In this document: positions 7,326 through 16,482 of the stretch, piece after piece
Numbering within the stretch: the first letter of the stretch is position 1
Layout: every line of letters begins with the position of its first letter
NCBI RefSeq assembly: GCF_000191065.1
Contig: NZ_GL872283.1
Location: 124,001-188,000, forward strand
Direction of reading: 5' to 3'
Origin: Prevotella multiformis DSM 16608
GTDB taxonomy: Bacteria; Bacteroidota; Bacteroidia; Bacteroidales; Bacteroidaceae
DNA: 64,000 nucleotides
Translations under genes and position numbers: made by a program
Notes under the pieces: model-generated
Databases searched by the model: none
What the model saw: only the letters and a program-made list of their open reading frames with translations
Told to the model about the DNA's origin: nothing

Positions 7326-9902
7326 ATGAGAAAGCATCTCTTTCTTGGCATACTGCTGCTGATTGCCTGTAGCGTGCAGGCACAGCACATCACCCGGAAC
7401 TACAATAAGACTCCTCTGCCGTATGTGCTGACCGACATTGACAATGCCAGCCAGCGGTACACAATCAACTTCATCTATAACGAATTAGAGGACTTTACAG
7501 TCACAGCGAACCTACGTAACCGTACCGTTCCCGAAGCGGTACGGGAGGTATTGGGCTTCTATCCCATGCGCATGACCGTCAGTGACAGTATTATCTTCGT
7601 AGAGTGTACGCAGAAATCACCAGCAAAGGTCATCGGACACGTTGTTGATCAGCACAGCCAGCCTGTACCGTTTGCCAATGTAGCTTTGTTGAATCCATCG
7701 GATTCCGGCTTCATCAATGGCGGAGTGACCAATAACGGAGGCGATTTTGTCATCCCCTGCAGTCAGCGGAAGGTCTTGCTGCGGATTTCTTTCGTTGGAT
7801 TCGCTACTTACAGTAAGCTGGTCAATGCCGGCAATATCGGTACTGTCCGTATGAAGCCAGATGCATACAGGCTGAAGGCTGTGACAGTAAAAGGGATGCG
7901 TCGGGTTATCAAAAATGATGTTGACCGGCTGCAATATCTTGTCGGCAATGACCCTTTCTCCAAGGGGATGAACGGTATAGAAGTGATGGGACGTGTACCG
8001 ATGCTGACTGTCAGCGACGAGATCGTCAGCATCGTAGGCAAAGGCAGTACCCACATCATGCTTGACGGGCATATCCTTGAAATGACGGCCGATGCTGTCA
8101 AGGCAAAGCTCCGCAGCCTGAAGGCGGAAGATATTGAGCGTATAGAGGTAATAACCATTCCACCGGCAAAGTATAAGGCAGAAGCCAATGCGGGATACAT
8201 CAACATCGTCATGAGGCGTGACCAGTCGAAAGGGTGGAGTGGAAGTATCAGCGAGGAGGTGCAGCGGCAGTACCGTGGGCGGTATTTCCAGGATATAAAC
8301 CTCAACTATGCCGGCAGGAAATTTGAGCTGTCCACAGGTCTGGGAATGTCTTTGGATAAAGTAATCAACGAGTCTTACTGTGTCTATGACTTCAAAGACG
8401 GTCATCAGCGCAGTACAAGAAAGCGGACCATAGCCCCCTGGCCGTCGTATAATGCAGATGCCATCGTGAAATATCATGCCACCCGGCGGTTGGAACTGGG
8501 TGTTATGGCATCAGTCTATGCCGACCACACCTCTCCCCGGCACACGTTTGTTTCAATCAACAAGGACACGACATTTACGACGGCTCATGCCCCGGCTGTC
8601 TGGAACGACAACGTAAGTACGACACTGTATGCAGAATACAGGCTCGATTCATTAGAGAAGACTGTCAGCCTGAACTATAACATCTTCAACAGCAATGCCC
8701 CCACGCAAAGCGAGAACGTGTCGGTAACAAACGGGATGACCGAATCGCTGCGCAATGAAAGCAAGGCAAAATACCAGATAAACGCATTGAAACTTGATTT
8801 TTCCCTGCCTTTCAAGCATCTCTATATGGAGACAGGGGCATCTTTCTCTGCCATCCGCAACAAGACAAGTCTGATGTTGGAGAACTTTGCCAACGGACAG
8901 TGGAAGTACAATGCGGCCGAAAGCAATGAATTCCTGTACAAAGAGCGAACCCTTGCAGCCTATCTATCGGCAAAGAAACAGCTCACGGAAAAGCTTCAGG
9001 TGCAGGCCGGATTACGCTACGAACATACATGGACGGAAAGCAACCAGCTCACACAGGGACAGATCAGCCGCAGTCATTACGGACGCTTCTATCCCACGCT
9101 GCACCTGAACTGGCAATTGAAAGGGAATCAGAATCTGGCATTTGCTGCCAACTGGGGGATAGAACGACCCGATTTCAACGATCTCAATCCTTTCCGTATC
9201 TATACATCCACCACTGATTACATGACAGGAAACCCTTATCTCGCAGCTGCCTATACCCGCAACATGGAGATAAACTATAGCAATGGGAAAGGACTTTATG
9301 CCGTCCTCTACAGCAGTCATGGAAAAGGGGAGACAGGCTGGAGAACCACATTCCTCGCAAACGGAAGTCAGGTAACCGGTCCCTATGACGGCCTGCGCCA
9401 TGAAAAGACCGGTGTCTATGCCAATTATAACCGCAATGTGCTGGCATGGCTGAACCTTAACATAGGAGGAGAAGTGTATTACTACGATTCCCATTCCGAT
9501 TATCAGACAGACGTACTACAGATAAACGGATGGGGCAGGCGGGCTGAAGGTTCGCTCTCGTTCCTGCTCAACCGGCAGAAGACGCTCATTGCCGAGATCA
9601 ACTATCGGCACTGGTTCCGGGAATATTTTGCACAGACTCAAAGTGATCCTCATGCTTACCTGCGGATGAGCCTTAAATACAGCTGTCTGGACGACCGCTT
9701 GAAAATGAGTCTTACCATTGGCGATCCCTTTCATCAGAATATCAACCGGAACACCATATTCTACCAGGAGTACACCAACACGAACCGATTTGACAATCAT
9801 TCCCGGTATATCGGATTCCGTGCTGCATGGTCATTCGGCGGCAGGCAGGTTCACCGCACCTACCATGACAACCGTGATACGGAATCTCAGCGCGCAAAGT
9901 AG
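7326..9902 (+). CDS. TonB-dependent outer-membrane transducer with STN domain
   Basis: 858 residues starting with a signal peptide ending near VQAQ. Residues ~22-78 are an STN (secretin/TonB short N-terminal) domain, used to contact an anti-sigma factor. A carboxypeptidase-regulatory-like beta domain follows (about 85-165), then a plug-like segment and a long outer-membrane barrel of the OMP_b-brl type. The order sigma - anti-sigma - transducer implies signalling by ligand binding at the surface. No SusD-like gene follows, so it is not a complete polysaccharide-utilisation locus. The ligand is unknown. Stop at 9902 is followed by ~250 bases with nothing recognisable before the hairpin at 10161. 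Confidence 0.87.
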   Translation: MRKHLFLGILLLIACSVQAQHITRNYNKTPLPYVLTDIDNASQRYTINFIYNELEDFTVTANLRNRTVPEAVREVLGFYPMRMTVSDSIIFVECTQKSPAKVIGHVVDQHSQPVPFANVALLNPSDSGFINGGVTNNGGDFVIPCSQRKVLLRISFVGFATYSKLVNAGNIGTVRMKPDAYRLKAVTVKGMRRVIKNDVDRLQYLVGNDPFSKGMNGIEVMGRVPMLTVSDEIVSIVGKGSTHIMLDGHILEMTADAVKAKLRSLKAEDIERIEVITIPPAKYKAEANAGYINIVMRRDQSKGWSGSISEEVQRQYRGRYFQDINLNYAGRKFELSTGLGMSLDKVINESYCVYDFKDGHQRSTRKRTIAPWPSYNADAIVKYHATRRLELGVMASVYADHTSPRHTFVSINKDTTFTTAHAPAVWNDNVSTTLYAEYRLDSLEKTVSLNYNIFNSNAPTQSENVSVTNGMTESLRNESKAKYQINALKLDFSLPFKHLYMETGASFSAIRNKTSLMLENFANGQWKYNAAESNEFLYKERTLAAYLSAKKQLTEKLQVQAGLRYEHTWTESNQLTQGQISRSHYGRFYPTLHLNWQLKGNQNLAFAANWGIERPDFNDLNPFRIYTSTTDYMTGNPYLAAAYTRNMEINYSNGKGLYAVLYSSHGKGETGWRTTFLANGSQVTGPYDGLRHEKTGVYANYNRNVLAWLNLNIGGEVYYYDSHSDYQTDVLQINGWGRRAEGSLSFLLNRQKTLIAEINYRHWFREYFAQTQSDPHAYLRMSLKYSCLDDRLKMSLTIGDPFHQNINRNTIFYQEYTNTNRFDNHSRYIGFRAAWSFGGRQVHRTYHDNRDTESQRAK

Positions 9903-10160
9903 AGAAGAGAGCATAAATGACAGGAGTTATAATGCTCTTTATAATTTAGTCGTTATCATGATGTAAGTATCAAGAATGCTTGCTGTCATTTTAACATTCC
10001 CAACCAACTGGCAGTATACTAAATATTTATAAGCCTATGCCGGATGACAGGAATGACAGTAATTTTGTTTTCCGGGAAATTATTCATTCAGAGAACCGGT
10101 AATATGTGGCTGTGAAAATATTGATGGGATAAGACTTAATCAACTTTTCATATACCTGCC

Positions 10161-10195
10161 AATTCTTGCAAGTTCTTCAAAAACTTGCAAGAATT
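10161..10195. terminator. Perfect 14-bp hairpin between convergent genes
   Basis: AATTCTTGCAAGTT and AACTTGCAAGAATT are exact complements around a 7-base loop. It lies just past the mutS stop codon and downstream of the receptor gene. A long T run is missing on both sides, so termination is likely but not certain. Confidence 0.5.
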
Positions 10196-10208
10196 AGCAG
10201 ATATTCAG

Positions 10209-12872
10209 TTACTGGCCTTTCAGTATTTTCTTAATGTCATTCAGCTTGTTGAGGGCTTCAACAGGCGTAAGGTTGTTGACATCCAGACCGAGAATCTCGT
10301 CACGGATCTGCGTGAGGACAGGATCGTCGAGCTGGAAGAAGGAGAGCTGCACGCCTTCCCTGCTCTGGTCAAGCCGCTCAACGGCAGCCTTGCCGACACC
10401 CCCCACCTGCGCATTATCCGTTTCAAGCTCCTTGAGAATGACATTTGCACGCTTTACAATAGAACGGGGCATGCCCGCTATCTCGGCGACATGAATACCG
10501 AAGGAATGCTCGCTGCCGCCCGGTTCCAGCTTGCGGAGGAAGATGATCTTGCCGTCGACTTCCTTTACAGAGACGTTGAAGTTCCTGATGCGTGGGAAGC
10601 TCTTCTCCATCTCGTTCAGTTCATGGTAGTGCGTGGCGAAGAGGGTACGTGCCTGTGCACGTGGATGTTCGTGCAGATACTCCACGATGGCCCATGCAAT
10701 GCTGATGCCGTCGTAGGTACTTGTGCCGCGTCCCAGTTCGTCGAAGAGGACCAGCGAGCGTGGAGTGACGTTGTTAAGGATGTTCGAGGCCTCTGTCATC
10801 TCCACCATGAAGGTCGACTCCCCCAGCGAGATGTTGTCCGAAGCCCCCACACGTGTGAAGATTTTGTCCACCATCCCGATACGTGCCCGTTCGGCCGGGA
10901 CGAAGCAGCCTATCTGCGCCAGGAGCACGATGAGTGCCGTCTGCCGCAGCAGTGCCGACTTGCCCGCCATGTTCGGGCCCGTTATCATCATGATCTGCTG
11001 GTGTTCCGTATCAAGCAGCACATCGTTAGGCACGTACTGCTCGCCTATCGGAAGCTGTGTCTCAATCACCGGGTGGCGACCCTGCTTGATGTCCAATACC
11101 TCCGAACCGTCTACCACCGGGCGTACATACCGCTGCTGCTGCGACACCTTCATGAACGAAAGCAGACAGTCGAGATGGGCAATGAGGTTGGCATTGATCT
11201 GTATCTGCGGAATGAACTCCTGCATATCCTGTATCAGTTCCATGAAAAGCTGCCCCTCCATCGCCAGTATCTTCTCGTCAGCACCCAGTATCTTCTCCTC
11301 GTACTCCTTGAGTTCGGGTGTGATGTAACGCTCTGCCTGCGCCAGTGTCTGTTTGCGGATCCAATTCTCCGGCACCTTGTCCTTGAACGTATTGCGTACC
11401 TCCAAATAATAGCCGAAAACGTTGTTGAATCCTATCTTCAGCGAGGTGATACCCGTCTGTTCTGCCTCTTTCTCCTGTATCTCCAGCAGATACTGTTTGC
11501 CGTTGTCACGGATAGAGCGCAGCTCGTCGAGCTGCCGGTCATACCCCGGTGCTATCACGTTGCCTTTCGCCGCCAGCTGCGGCGGGTCGGGCTGTATCTC
11601 CTTTTCTATTCTGTCACGCAGGGACTCGCAGAGATTCAGCTGTTCGCCGATCCTTTTCAGCGTCTCGCTCTTTGCATAAAGACAGGCTGTCTTCACTGGC
11701 TGGATGGCCATGAGGGCGTTCTTCAGCTGCACTACCTCACGGGGTGACACCCGGCCGACAGCTACCTTTGAGATGATACGCTCCAGGTCGCCGATGCGGT
11801 GGAACTGCTCATCGATGCATTCGCGGAAATCCGGCTCACGGAAAAGATAGTCCACTACGTCCAGCCGCTCATTGATGGGTTTTGCATCCTTCAGCGGAAA
11901 GACCATCCAGCGGCGCAGCATACGTCCGCCCATCGGCGTGACGGTATTGTCGATGACATCCAGAAGTGATGCCCCGTCTTCGTTCATCGGTGCAATCAGT
12001 TCCAGGGAGCGGATGGTAAAGCGGTCCATCCGCACGTACTTGTCTTCTTCAATACGTGCCAGCGAAGTGATGTGGTTGATGTGGGTATGCTGTGTTATCT
12101 CCAGATACTGCAGGATGGCGCCTGCTGCAACAACGCCGTTATGCAGGTGGTCGACGCCGAATCCCTTGAGGTTCTTCGTGCCGAAATGCTTCAGGAGCTT
12201 CTGGCGAGCTGTCTGGTCGGTAAACACCCAGTCGTCCATTTCGAACGTGCAGAGCCGTGTGCCGAAGTAGCGTTCAAAGTCCTGTTTCTTCGCACGGTCG
12301 AAGAGTACTTCCTTGGGTTGGAAGTTGCCCAGCAGCTTCTCGACGTAATCAAAGGTGCCTTCGCCCGTCAGGAACTCACCGGTAGATATATCCAAGAAAC
12401 TCACCCCACAAGACCCTTTGCCGAAATGCACCGCAGCAAGAAAGTTGTTCTCCTTGTAATTCAGCACATTATCACTCATGGCAACGCCGGGCGTGACAAG
12501 TTCGGTGATGCCGCGCTTCACCATCTTGTCCATTGCCGAAAGTCCTTTTTTCCCTTTGATGGCCTCGCGTTTCTTCTTCGGATCTTCCAGCTGGTCGCAG
12601 ATGGCCACTCGCTTTCCGGCACGGATGAGTTTTGGCAGATAAGTATCGAGGGCATGATGCGGGAACCCGGCCATCTCTATCGAATCGCAGTTTCCTCCGT
12701 TGTTACGGCGTGTAAGGGTGATACCGAGTATCTTTGCCGATTCCACGGCATCCTCACCATACGTCTCGTAGAAGTCGCCGCAGCGGAAAAGCATCAGGGC
12801 ACCCGGGTGCTGTGCCTTCATCGAGAAGAACTGCTTCATCATCGGGGTCAGTCCCTTGTCGTCCTTTGCCAT
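10209..12872 (-). CDS. mutS: DNA mismatch repair protein MutS
   Basis: 887 residues, normal for MutS. The N-terminal mismatch-binding motif is present in [18 protein letters not shown] (the Phe-x-Glu wedge reads FYE). Connector, lever and clamp domains follow. The ATPase domain near the C-terminus has the Walker A motif TGPNMAGKS around residue 628, then the ABC signature region [14 protein letters not shown] and [13 protein letters not shown]. It recognises mispaired bases and starts repair with MutL. No mutL lies in the window. The start at 12872 gives the usual [16 protein letters not shown] and is preceded by a good promoter. Confidence 0.98.
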   Translation of the reverse strand: MAKDDKGLTPMMKQFFSMKAQHPGALMLFRCGDFYETYGEDAVESAKILGITLTRRNNGGNCDSIEMAGFPHHALDTYLPKLIRAGKRVAICDQLEDPKKKREAIKGKKGLSAMDKMVKRGITELVTPGVAMSDNVLNYKENNFLAAVHFGKGSCGVSFLDISTGEFLTGEGTFDYVEKLLGNFQPKEVLFDRAKKQDFERYFGTRLCTFEMDDWVFTDQTARQKLLKHFGTKNLKGFGVDHLHNGVVAAGAILQYLEITQHTHINHITSLARIEEDKYVRMDRFTIRSLELIAPMNEDGASLLDVIDNTVTPMGGRMLRRWMVFPLKDAKPINERLDVVDYLFREPDFRECIDEQFHRIGDLERIISKVAVGRVSPREVVQLKNALMAIQPVKTACLYAKSETLKRIGEQLNLCESLRDRIEKEIQPDPPQLAAKGNVIAPGYDRQLDELRSIRDNGKQYLLEIQEKEAEQTGITSLKIGFNNVFGYYLEVRNTFKDKVPENWIRKQTLAQAERYITPELKEYEEKILGADEKILAMEGQLFMELIQDMQEFIPQIQINANLIAHLDCLLSFMKVSQQQRYVRPVVDGSEVLDIKQGRHPVIETQLPIGEQYVPNDVLLDTEHQQIMMITGPNMAGKSALLRQTALIVLLAQIGCFVPAERARIGMVDKIFTRVGASDNISLGESTFMVEMTEASNILNNVTPRSLVLFDELGRGTSTYDGISIAWAIVEYLHEHPRAQARTLFATHYHELNEMEKSFPRIRNFNVSVKEVDGKIIFLRKLEPGGSEHSFGIHVAEIAGMPRSIVKRANVILKELETDNAQVGGVGKAAVERLDQSREGVQLSFFQLDDPVLTQIRDEILGLDVNNLTPVEALNKLNDIKKILKGQ

Positions 12873-12921
12873 ATCTTTTACTTCCTTATTAAGTCTGTTT
12901 CCTATTTTATCCTTAGACTTA

Positions 12922-12953
12922 CAAAATTACAAAAATAAGGAAGAAAGCCCAAA
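12922..12953 (-). promoter_or_regulatory. mutS promoter
   Basis: On the minus strand TTTG and TAATTTTG are separated by 20 bases, an exact Bacteroidetes spacing. The -7 box is about 50 bases before the mutS ATG. Confidence 0.7.
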
Positions 12954-12987
12954 TAATTAATTACCTTTGTCAAAAATAAACACAAAC

Positions 12988-13092
12988 ATGGATATATTGA
13001 TCATAGGATTAGGAGTGATCAGAACAACTTATGGTTCTGTGTTCAAAGAGGGCCGGTCACAACGTCGCACATTACATTCGGGAAGGAAGTAA
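12988..13092 (+). CDS. Possible 34-residue small protein, unrecognised
   Basis: A short frame begins MDILIIGLGVIRTTYG and ends in a basic tail (GRSQRRTLHSGRK). A TACCTTTG box at 12962-12969 lies about 18 bases before the ATG, which would give a very short leader. No clear ribosome-binding site or known family is visible. It could equally be a chance frame in a spacer between mutS and the lipoprotein gene. Confidence 0.25.
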   Translation: MDILIIGLGVIRTTYGSVFKEGRSQRRTLHSGRK

Positions 13093-13172
13093 TAAAAAAC
13101 AGTTGTCTCTTCCGGTGTTTACAGCCACCGTGCCTGTATCATAAAATCGCCTTATCCTACCGCTTGATAAAG

Positions 13173-13793
13173 TCATTCGTTTCCTAATCCCTCATCGGCA
13201 ACCTTTGGAGCCATGAATTTGACGACTTCCCTAAAAGCACTGATAGGACAGATCTTTCGCTTTCTTATTTCATCACCTGACAGCAAAACAGCCTTGTTTC
13301 CTTTATGTTCAACAAGGATAAAGGCCAAGTCATCATAGCGCACACGCAGGCTGTCGGGCACTATCTGATGATAGGCTTTCCTGCATTTCTCCTGTTTTGT
13401 AAAGGAATCTGCACGTGAGCAGAGAAAGACGATGCGGTCGTCAATTCTGAAATAGTGCGAAGGATACATATCGTCAACAGACCATTCTCCACCCATAAAC
13501 GCATCATGATAAGCCGGGTGGATTATAAAGATGTCATTGTTGATATAGACACCATTTGTTATAACACCATGGTCTTCGTATCCGTATCCAGATTCAAGAA
13601 TGAACGCATTGTCCCTTGGATGTTGCTTGATAAAACGATGGATACAGCCCAGAAAGGCCGACTTCATCTGTGTGGTATCAACGAGAACCAAGCCGTCTAA
13701 TGGATTACTGTCTGCTGGCTTTTGACAAGTCTTGTTACAGCAGGAGGACAGGAGGGTAAGGAAAAAGACGAAAAGGAGTGCCGTTTGTTTCAT
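13173..13793 (-). CDS. Putative lipoprotein of unknown function
   Basis: 206 residues. A hydrophobic signal sequence ends at a lipobox-like LLSSC (Cys18), with a second Cys next to it. The mature part is mixed alpha/beta with no motif I can assign; it contains several Tyr/His/Asp-rich stretches (ESGYGYEDHG, HPAYHDAF). The gene starts 47 bases past the GT9 stop on the same strand, so it may be the last gene of the DUF4254 - GT9 operon. A role at the outer or inner membrane is inferred only from the lipobox. Confidence 0.75.
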   Translation of the reverse strand: MKQTALLFVFFLTLLSSCCNKTCQKPADSNPLDGLVLVDTTQMKSAFLGCIHRFIKQHPRDNAFILESGYGYEDHGVITNGVYINNDIFIIHPAYHDAFMGGEWSVDDMYPSHYFRIDDRIVFLCSRADSFTKQEKCRKAYHQIVPDSLRVRYDDLAFILVEHKGNKAVLLSGDEIRKRKICPISAFREVVKFMAPKVADEGLGNE

Positions 13794-13840
13794 ATTTTCG
13801 GTGTCACTTGTTTAAGTTCTCTGTAACTCTTTGTGATTTA

Positions 13841-14911
13841 TCATCTTCTGGTCTTCTGTCCCGACAGTAATCCTGCTTCGATGCGTTGTACGATTTCTTC
13901 AGGCAGGATATTGTTCATACAGGCGAAGTCGCCACGATGGCAGGGTCTGTTGCCGAAGACGGAACAGGGACGGCAGGGCAGGGTGGTAATCTGCACGGCA
14001 TCCTCCGCCTTCTGGTTCCATCCCATGAATCCGCAGTAAGGGTGTGTTGCCCCCCATACGCTTACGACCCTCGTACCGGTGAGGGAGGCCAGATGCATGT
14101 TGGCACTGTCCATGGAGAGCATGGTGTCGAGGTGGCTCATGAGGATGAGTTCTTTGTCAAGCCCTTTCAAGACACTGGCGACACAGAGGCACTGTGGATA
14201 TTGCGCTGCCCAGCCGTTCAGCACTTCAATTTCCTGTCTGCCACCGCCGAAGAGGAAGATGCGCCAGGAAGGATGCTGTTTTGTGAGCAGAGAGATGGCC
14301 TTTCCCATCTTCTCCTGCGGATACATCTTGCCGGCATGGGCAGCGAAGGGTGCGATGCCGATCCAGCATTCATCAGGCCGTTTTACACCTATTATATTAG
14401 GGAGATTCCGGAGGTCGCCGCCTTCCTGCGGGAAGATGCTCTTGAAATCGGGTTTGACAGGATAGCCCAGCTGTCCGAGCACATCCGCATAGTTGCGGAA
14501 GGAGGTGGGCTGCTGGGCGAACACCTTGTTCTCTTTCCGGCACAGCAGCCTTTTCCCTTTCTTGTGCTTGTTGATATGTGCCACAGGGTAGCCGCCCAGA
14601 AGGAAGCGCAGGCGCAGGTAACGTGTGCGCAGAACATTATGGAAATCGGCCACCGCAGTAGGCTGTTTGGCCACCAGACGGCGGTAAAGTCTGTTGAGCC
14701 CCATGAGTCCTTTGTACTCTCCTTTCAGGTCAGCCGCCATGAAGCATACGTTCGGTGCAAGGTCCTGGAAGAAAGGCTGTGCGAAAGGACGGGAGAGCAC
14801 GCTGATCCTCACATTGGGATACTGTCTCGCAAGCGAGTAGACGATGGGAACTGTCATGGCGACATCGCCCATGGCCGAGAAACGGATGATAAGGAGGTGC
14901 GGGGTCTTCAT
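13841..14911 (-). CDS. Glycosyltransferase family 9 (heptosyltransferase-like)
   Basis: 356 residues from the ATG at 14911, giving the family start MKTPHLLIIRFSAMGDVAMTVP; the open frame runs further upstream but there it only translates a DNA repeat. Two Rossmann-like halves are seen: GIAPFAAHAGKMYPQEKMGK in the second half and MSMDSANMHLASLTGTRVVSVWGATHP near the C-terminus match ADP-heptose:LPS heptosyltransferases. The acceptor is likely the lipopolysaccharide core or another surface glycan. DUF4254 lies just upstream, a common pairing in Bacteroidetes. Sugar and linkage cannot be told from sequence. Confidence 0.88.
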   Translation of the reverse strand: MKTPHLLIIRFSAMGDVAMTVPIVYSLARQYPNVRISVLSRPFAQPFFQDLAPNVCFMAADLKGEYKGLMGLNRLYRRLVAKQPTAVADFHNVLRTRYLRLRFLLGGYPVAHINKHKKGKRLLCRKENKVFAQQPTSFRNYADVLGQLGYPVKPDFKSIFPQEGGDLRNLPNIIGVKRPDECWIGIAPFAAHAGKMYPQEKMGKAISLLTKQHPSWRIFLFGGGRQEIEVLNGWAAQYPQCLCVASVLKGLDKELILMSHLDTMLSMDSANMHLASLTGTRVVSVWGATHPYCGFMGWNQKAEDAVQITTLPCRPCSVFGNRPCHRGDFACMNNILPEEIVQRIEAGLLSGQKTRR

Positions 14912-15002
14912 AGGATGATAGGCGGTGACAAGAGGCTGTAGGCGATGATGGGCGGTGATAAGCGGTAATGGGCGATGACAAGCGGTGATAAAGCGGTGAT
15001 GA
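14912..15002. repeat. Degenerate 10-bp repeat array, copy 1
   Basis: Between DUF4254 and GT9 the plus strand repeats GGCGGTGATAAGC and GGCGATGAT with slight changes about eight times. Read on the other strand this is the TATCACCGCC / TATCATCGCC pattern also found at 31380-31486 and 52357-52530. Confidence 0.75.
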
Positions 15003-15089
15003 TTTTGCCCGACTTGTCCCCTGACAACACCCCTCATCGGTGATTACTCCCCTCTCCATTCGGAGAGGGGTTGGGGGTGAGGCTTGGGC

Positions 15090-15701
15090 TTACTTCTTCT
15101 TGTTATTATAAAGTATCGGATTTGTCGCAGGATCGTTGTACATCTTCATCTGCCGGTACACTTTCATGTACTTCCGTCCGTGCTGGATGTCATCAAGCAG
15201 CTGATCGATGGCGAGGCCGAGGTCCTTCTGCTGTTCGAGGAGGATGTTCAGTTTCGACCTGCATTTCTCGATGTGCTCGGCCGGCGCATCCGTACGTTCG
15301 GTCTGCTCCTTCATGTGGTAGATTTTCAGTGCGAGGATTGACAGCCGGTCAACTGCCCATGCCGGACTTTCCGTGTTGATGGTGGCTTCAGGCAGCGGTG
15401 TCACATCAGAATAAAGCTGGCGGAAGTAGGAATCAATCTGCTCGACAAGATCCGTCCTGTCCTGGTTGGACCGGTCGATGCGGTGTTTCAGGCTCATTCC
15501 GTTCTCAGGGTCGATGTGCGGGTCGCGGATGAGGTCCTCGAAATGCCACTGGACAGTATCAATCCAGCACTTCAGGTAGAGCCGGTTCTCAATGGAATCT
15601 CTGTCATAAGGATTACTGATAGGTGTATCTACATTGTCCGTGACATGGTAATCACGGATTGCCTGATTGAAAATCTCGTTACAATGTTCTGTAAATGACA
15701 T
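15090..15701 (-). CDS. DUF4254 domain protein
   Basis: 203 residues, almost all helical, matching DUF4254 over its full length (RLYLKCWIDTVQWHFEDLIRDP; IDRSNQDRTDLVEQID; LSILALKIYHM). Its function is not established. It is regularly placed next to GT9-type glycosyltransferases in Bacteroidetes, as here, which points to surface-glycan or LPS assembly. No signal peptide or membrane segment is visible, so it should be cytoplasmic. It is the first gene of a probable minus-strand operon with GT9 and the lipoprotein. Confidence 0.85.
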   Translation of the reverse strand: MSFTEHCNEIFNQAIRDYHVTDNVDTPISNPYDRDSIENRLYLKCWIDTVQWHFEDLIRDPHIDPENGMSLKHRIDRSNQDRTDLVEQIDSYFRQLYSDVTPLPEATINTESPAWAVDRLSILALKIYHMKEQTERTDAPAEHIEKCRSKLNILLEQQKDLGLAIDQLLDDIQHGRKYMKVYRQMKMYNDPATNPILYNNKKK

Positions 15702-15726
15702 TCGGTTTTTGTTTTTTGTTTATTTT

Positions 15727-15735
15727 GCAAATATA
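15727..15735 (-). promoter_or_regulatory. Promoter -7 box of the DUF4254 operon
   Basis: TATATTTGC on the minus strand, about 25 bases before the DUF4254 ATG, with TTTG-rich sequence roughly 20 bases further upstream. Confidence 0.55.
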
Positions 15736-15877
15736 TAGTAAAATCCTCAAAACGCAAAATAAAAACTGTTGTTTTTCATTGAGCACCACCAAAAGACCAT
15801 CAGTCAGAAAAGCGGCTGCATCCAGCTGCCACGCAAGGACACTCGGTGCAGAGACACATCAGGATTACTTACGTTTT

Positions 15878-16482
15878 GGTTCTTCCGTTAAATGGATAGA
15901 TGGGAATAGAATAAAGGGCTTGTGTACTTGCATAGTATGACTTTCCCAAAACGGATGGTTTTACAAAAGAGGGTAAACTACAGGATAAAAGGCAGAAAAG
16001 ACAAATTGATACGATGCCTGTCCGTCAGCCTGTCTTTCCGTCATCTACAAACAACTTATTCTCAGATCATCAGTGTTTGTAAATATTTTTGTGCAGTTCA
16101 AAGCTGACACATGCTCTTCTGGCTTCTAAAAGATGCCTGATTGATCTGCAGCAGGTGCTCCTTTAGCGTGTTACCAACGCCCTTTTGAAGTCCAATCAGG
16201 CACCTTTTACAAACGACTTGACAACCGATTGATTGACTGCTGGTTACAAACTCCCTTTTTGCACGTGTTCTTTACATTTACAGATGATTTGTTTGAAATC
16301 ATGTAATGGTTTTTCAAAATCTTATCTGTCTTTTCAACGTATTAAAATGAAAAGGTCTTTGACTCGGAGGCTGATGACAGGATAGACAGTTGACGGTCTT
16401 GGCCATGTTTTTGTTTCATCAATCACTTCGGTTCTTCCGTTAAAGCCATATGAAAAGCATCTACGCATTTAACGGAAGAACC
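15878..16482 (+). mobile_element. MITE-like element, copy A, with 8-bp target duplication
   Basis: 605 bp with GGTTCTTCCGTTAAATG at the left end and its complement CATTTAACGGAAGAACC at the right end. The direct repeat TACGTTTT lies immediately outside both ends (15870-15877 and 16483-16490), the mark of insertion. A core hairpin at 16128-16208 pairs AAAAGATGCCTGATTG with CAATCAGGCACCTTTT. A 53-nt hairpin (16430-16482) forms the right end. A promoter-like TACATTTAC lies at 16273-16281. There is no transposase gene. Three other copies lie in the window. The 8-bp duplication and GGnTCTTCCG ends recall the ISL3 family, which is inference. Confidence 0.88.

Noticed and set aside
14912-15037. N-terminal extension of GT9 from an upstream ATG at 15037
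   Set aside because: The extra 42 residues are only the translated repeat array; the family start is at 14911.
15922-16107. A possible peptide inside the MITE elements (similar readings in copies A, B and D, e.g. LH-MT...NYRIK)
   Set aside because: Most differences between copies change the amino acid, the frames end at different places and copy C lacks the region. The likeness follows from DNA similarity alone.
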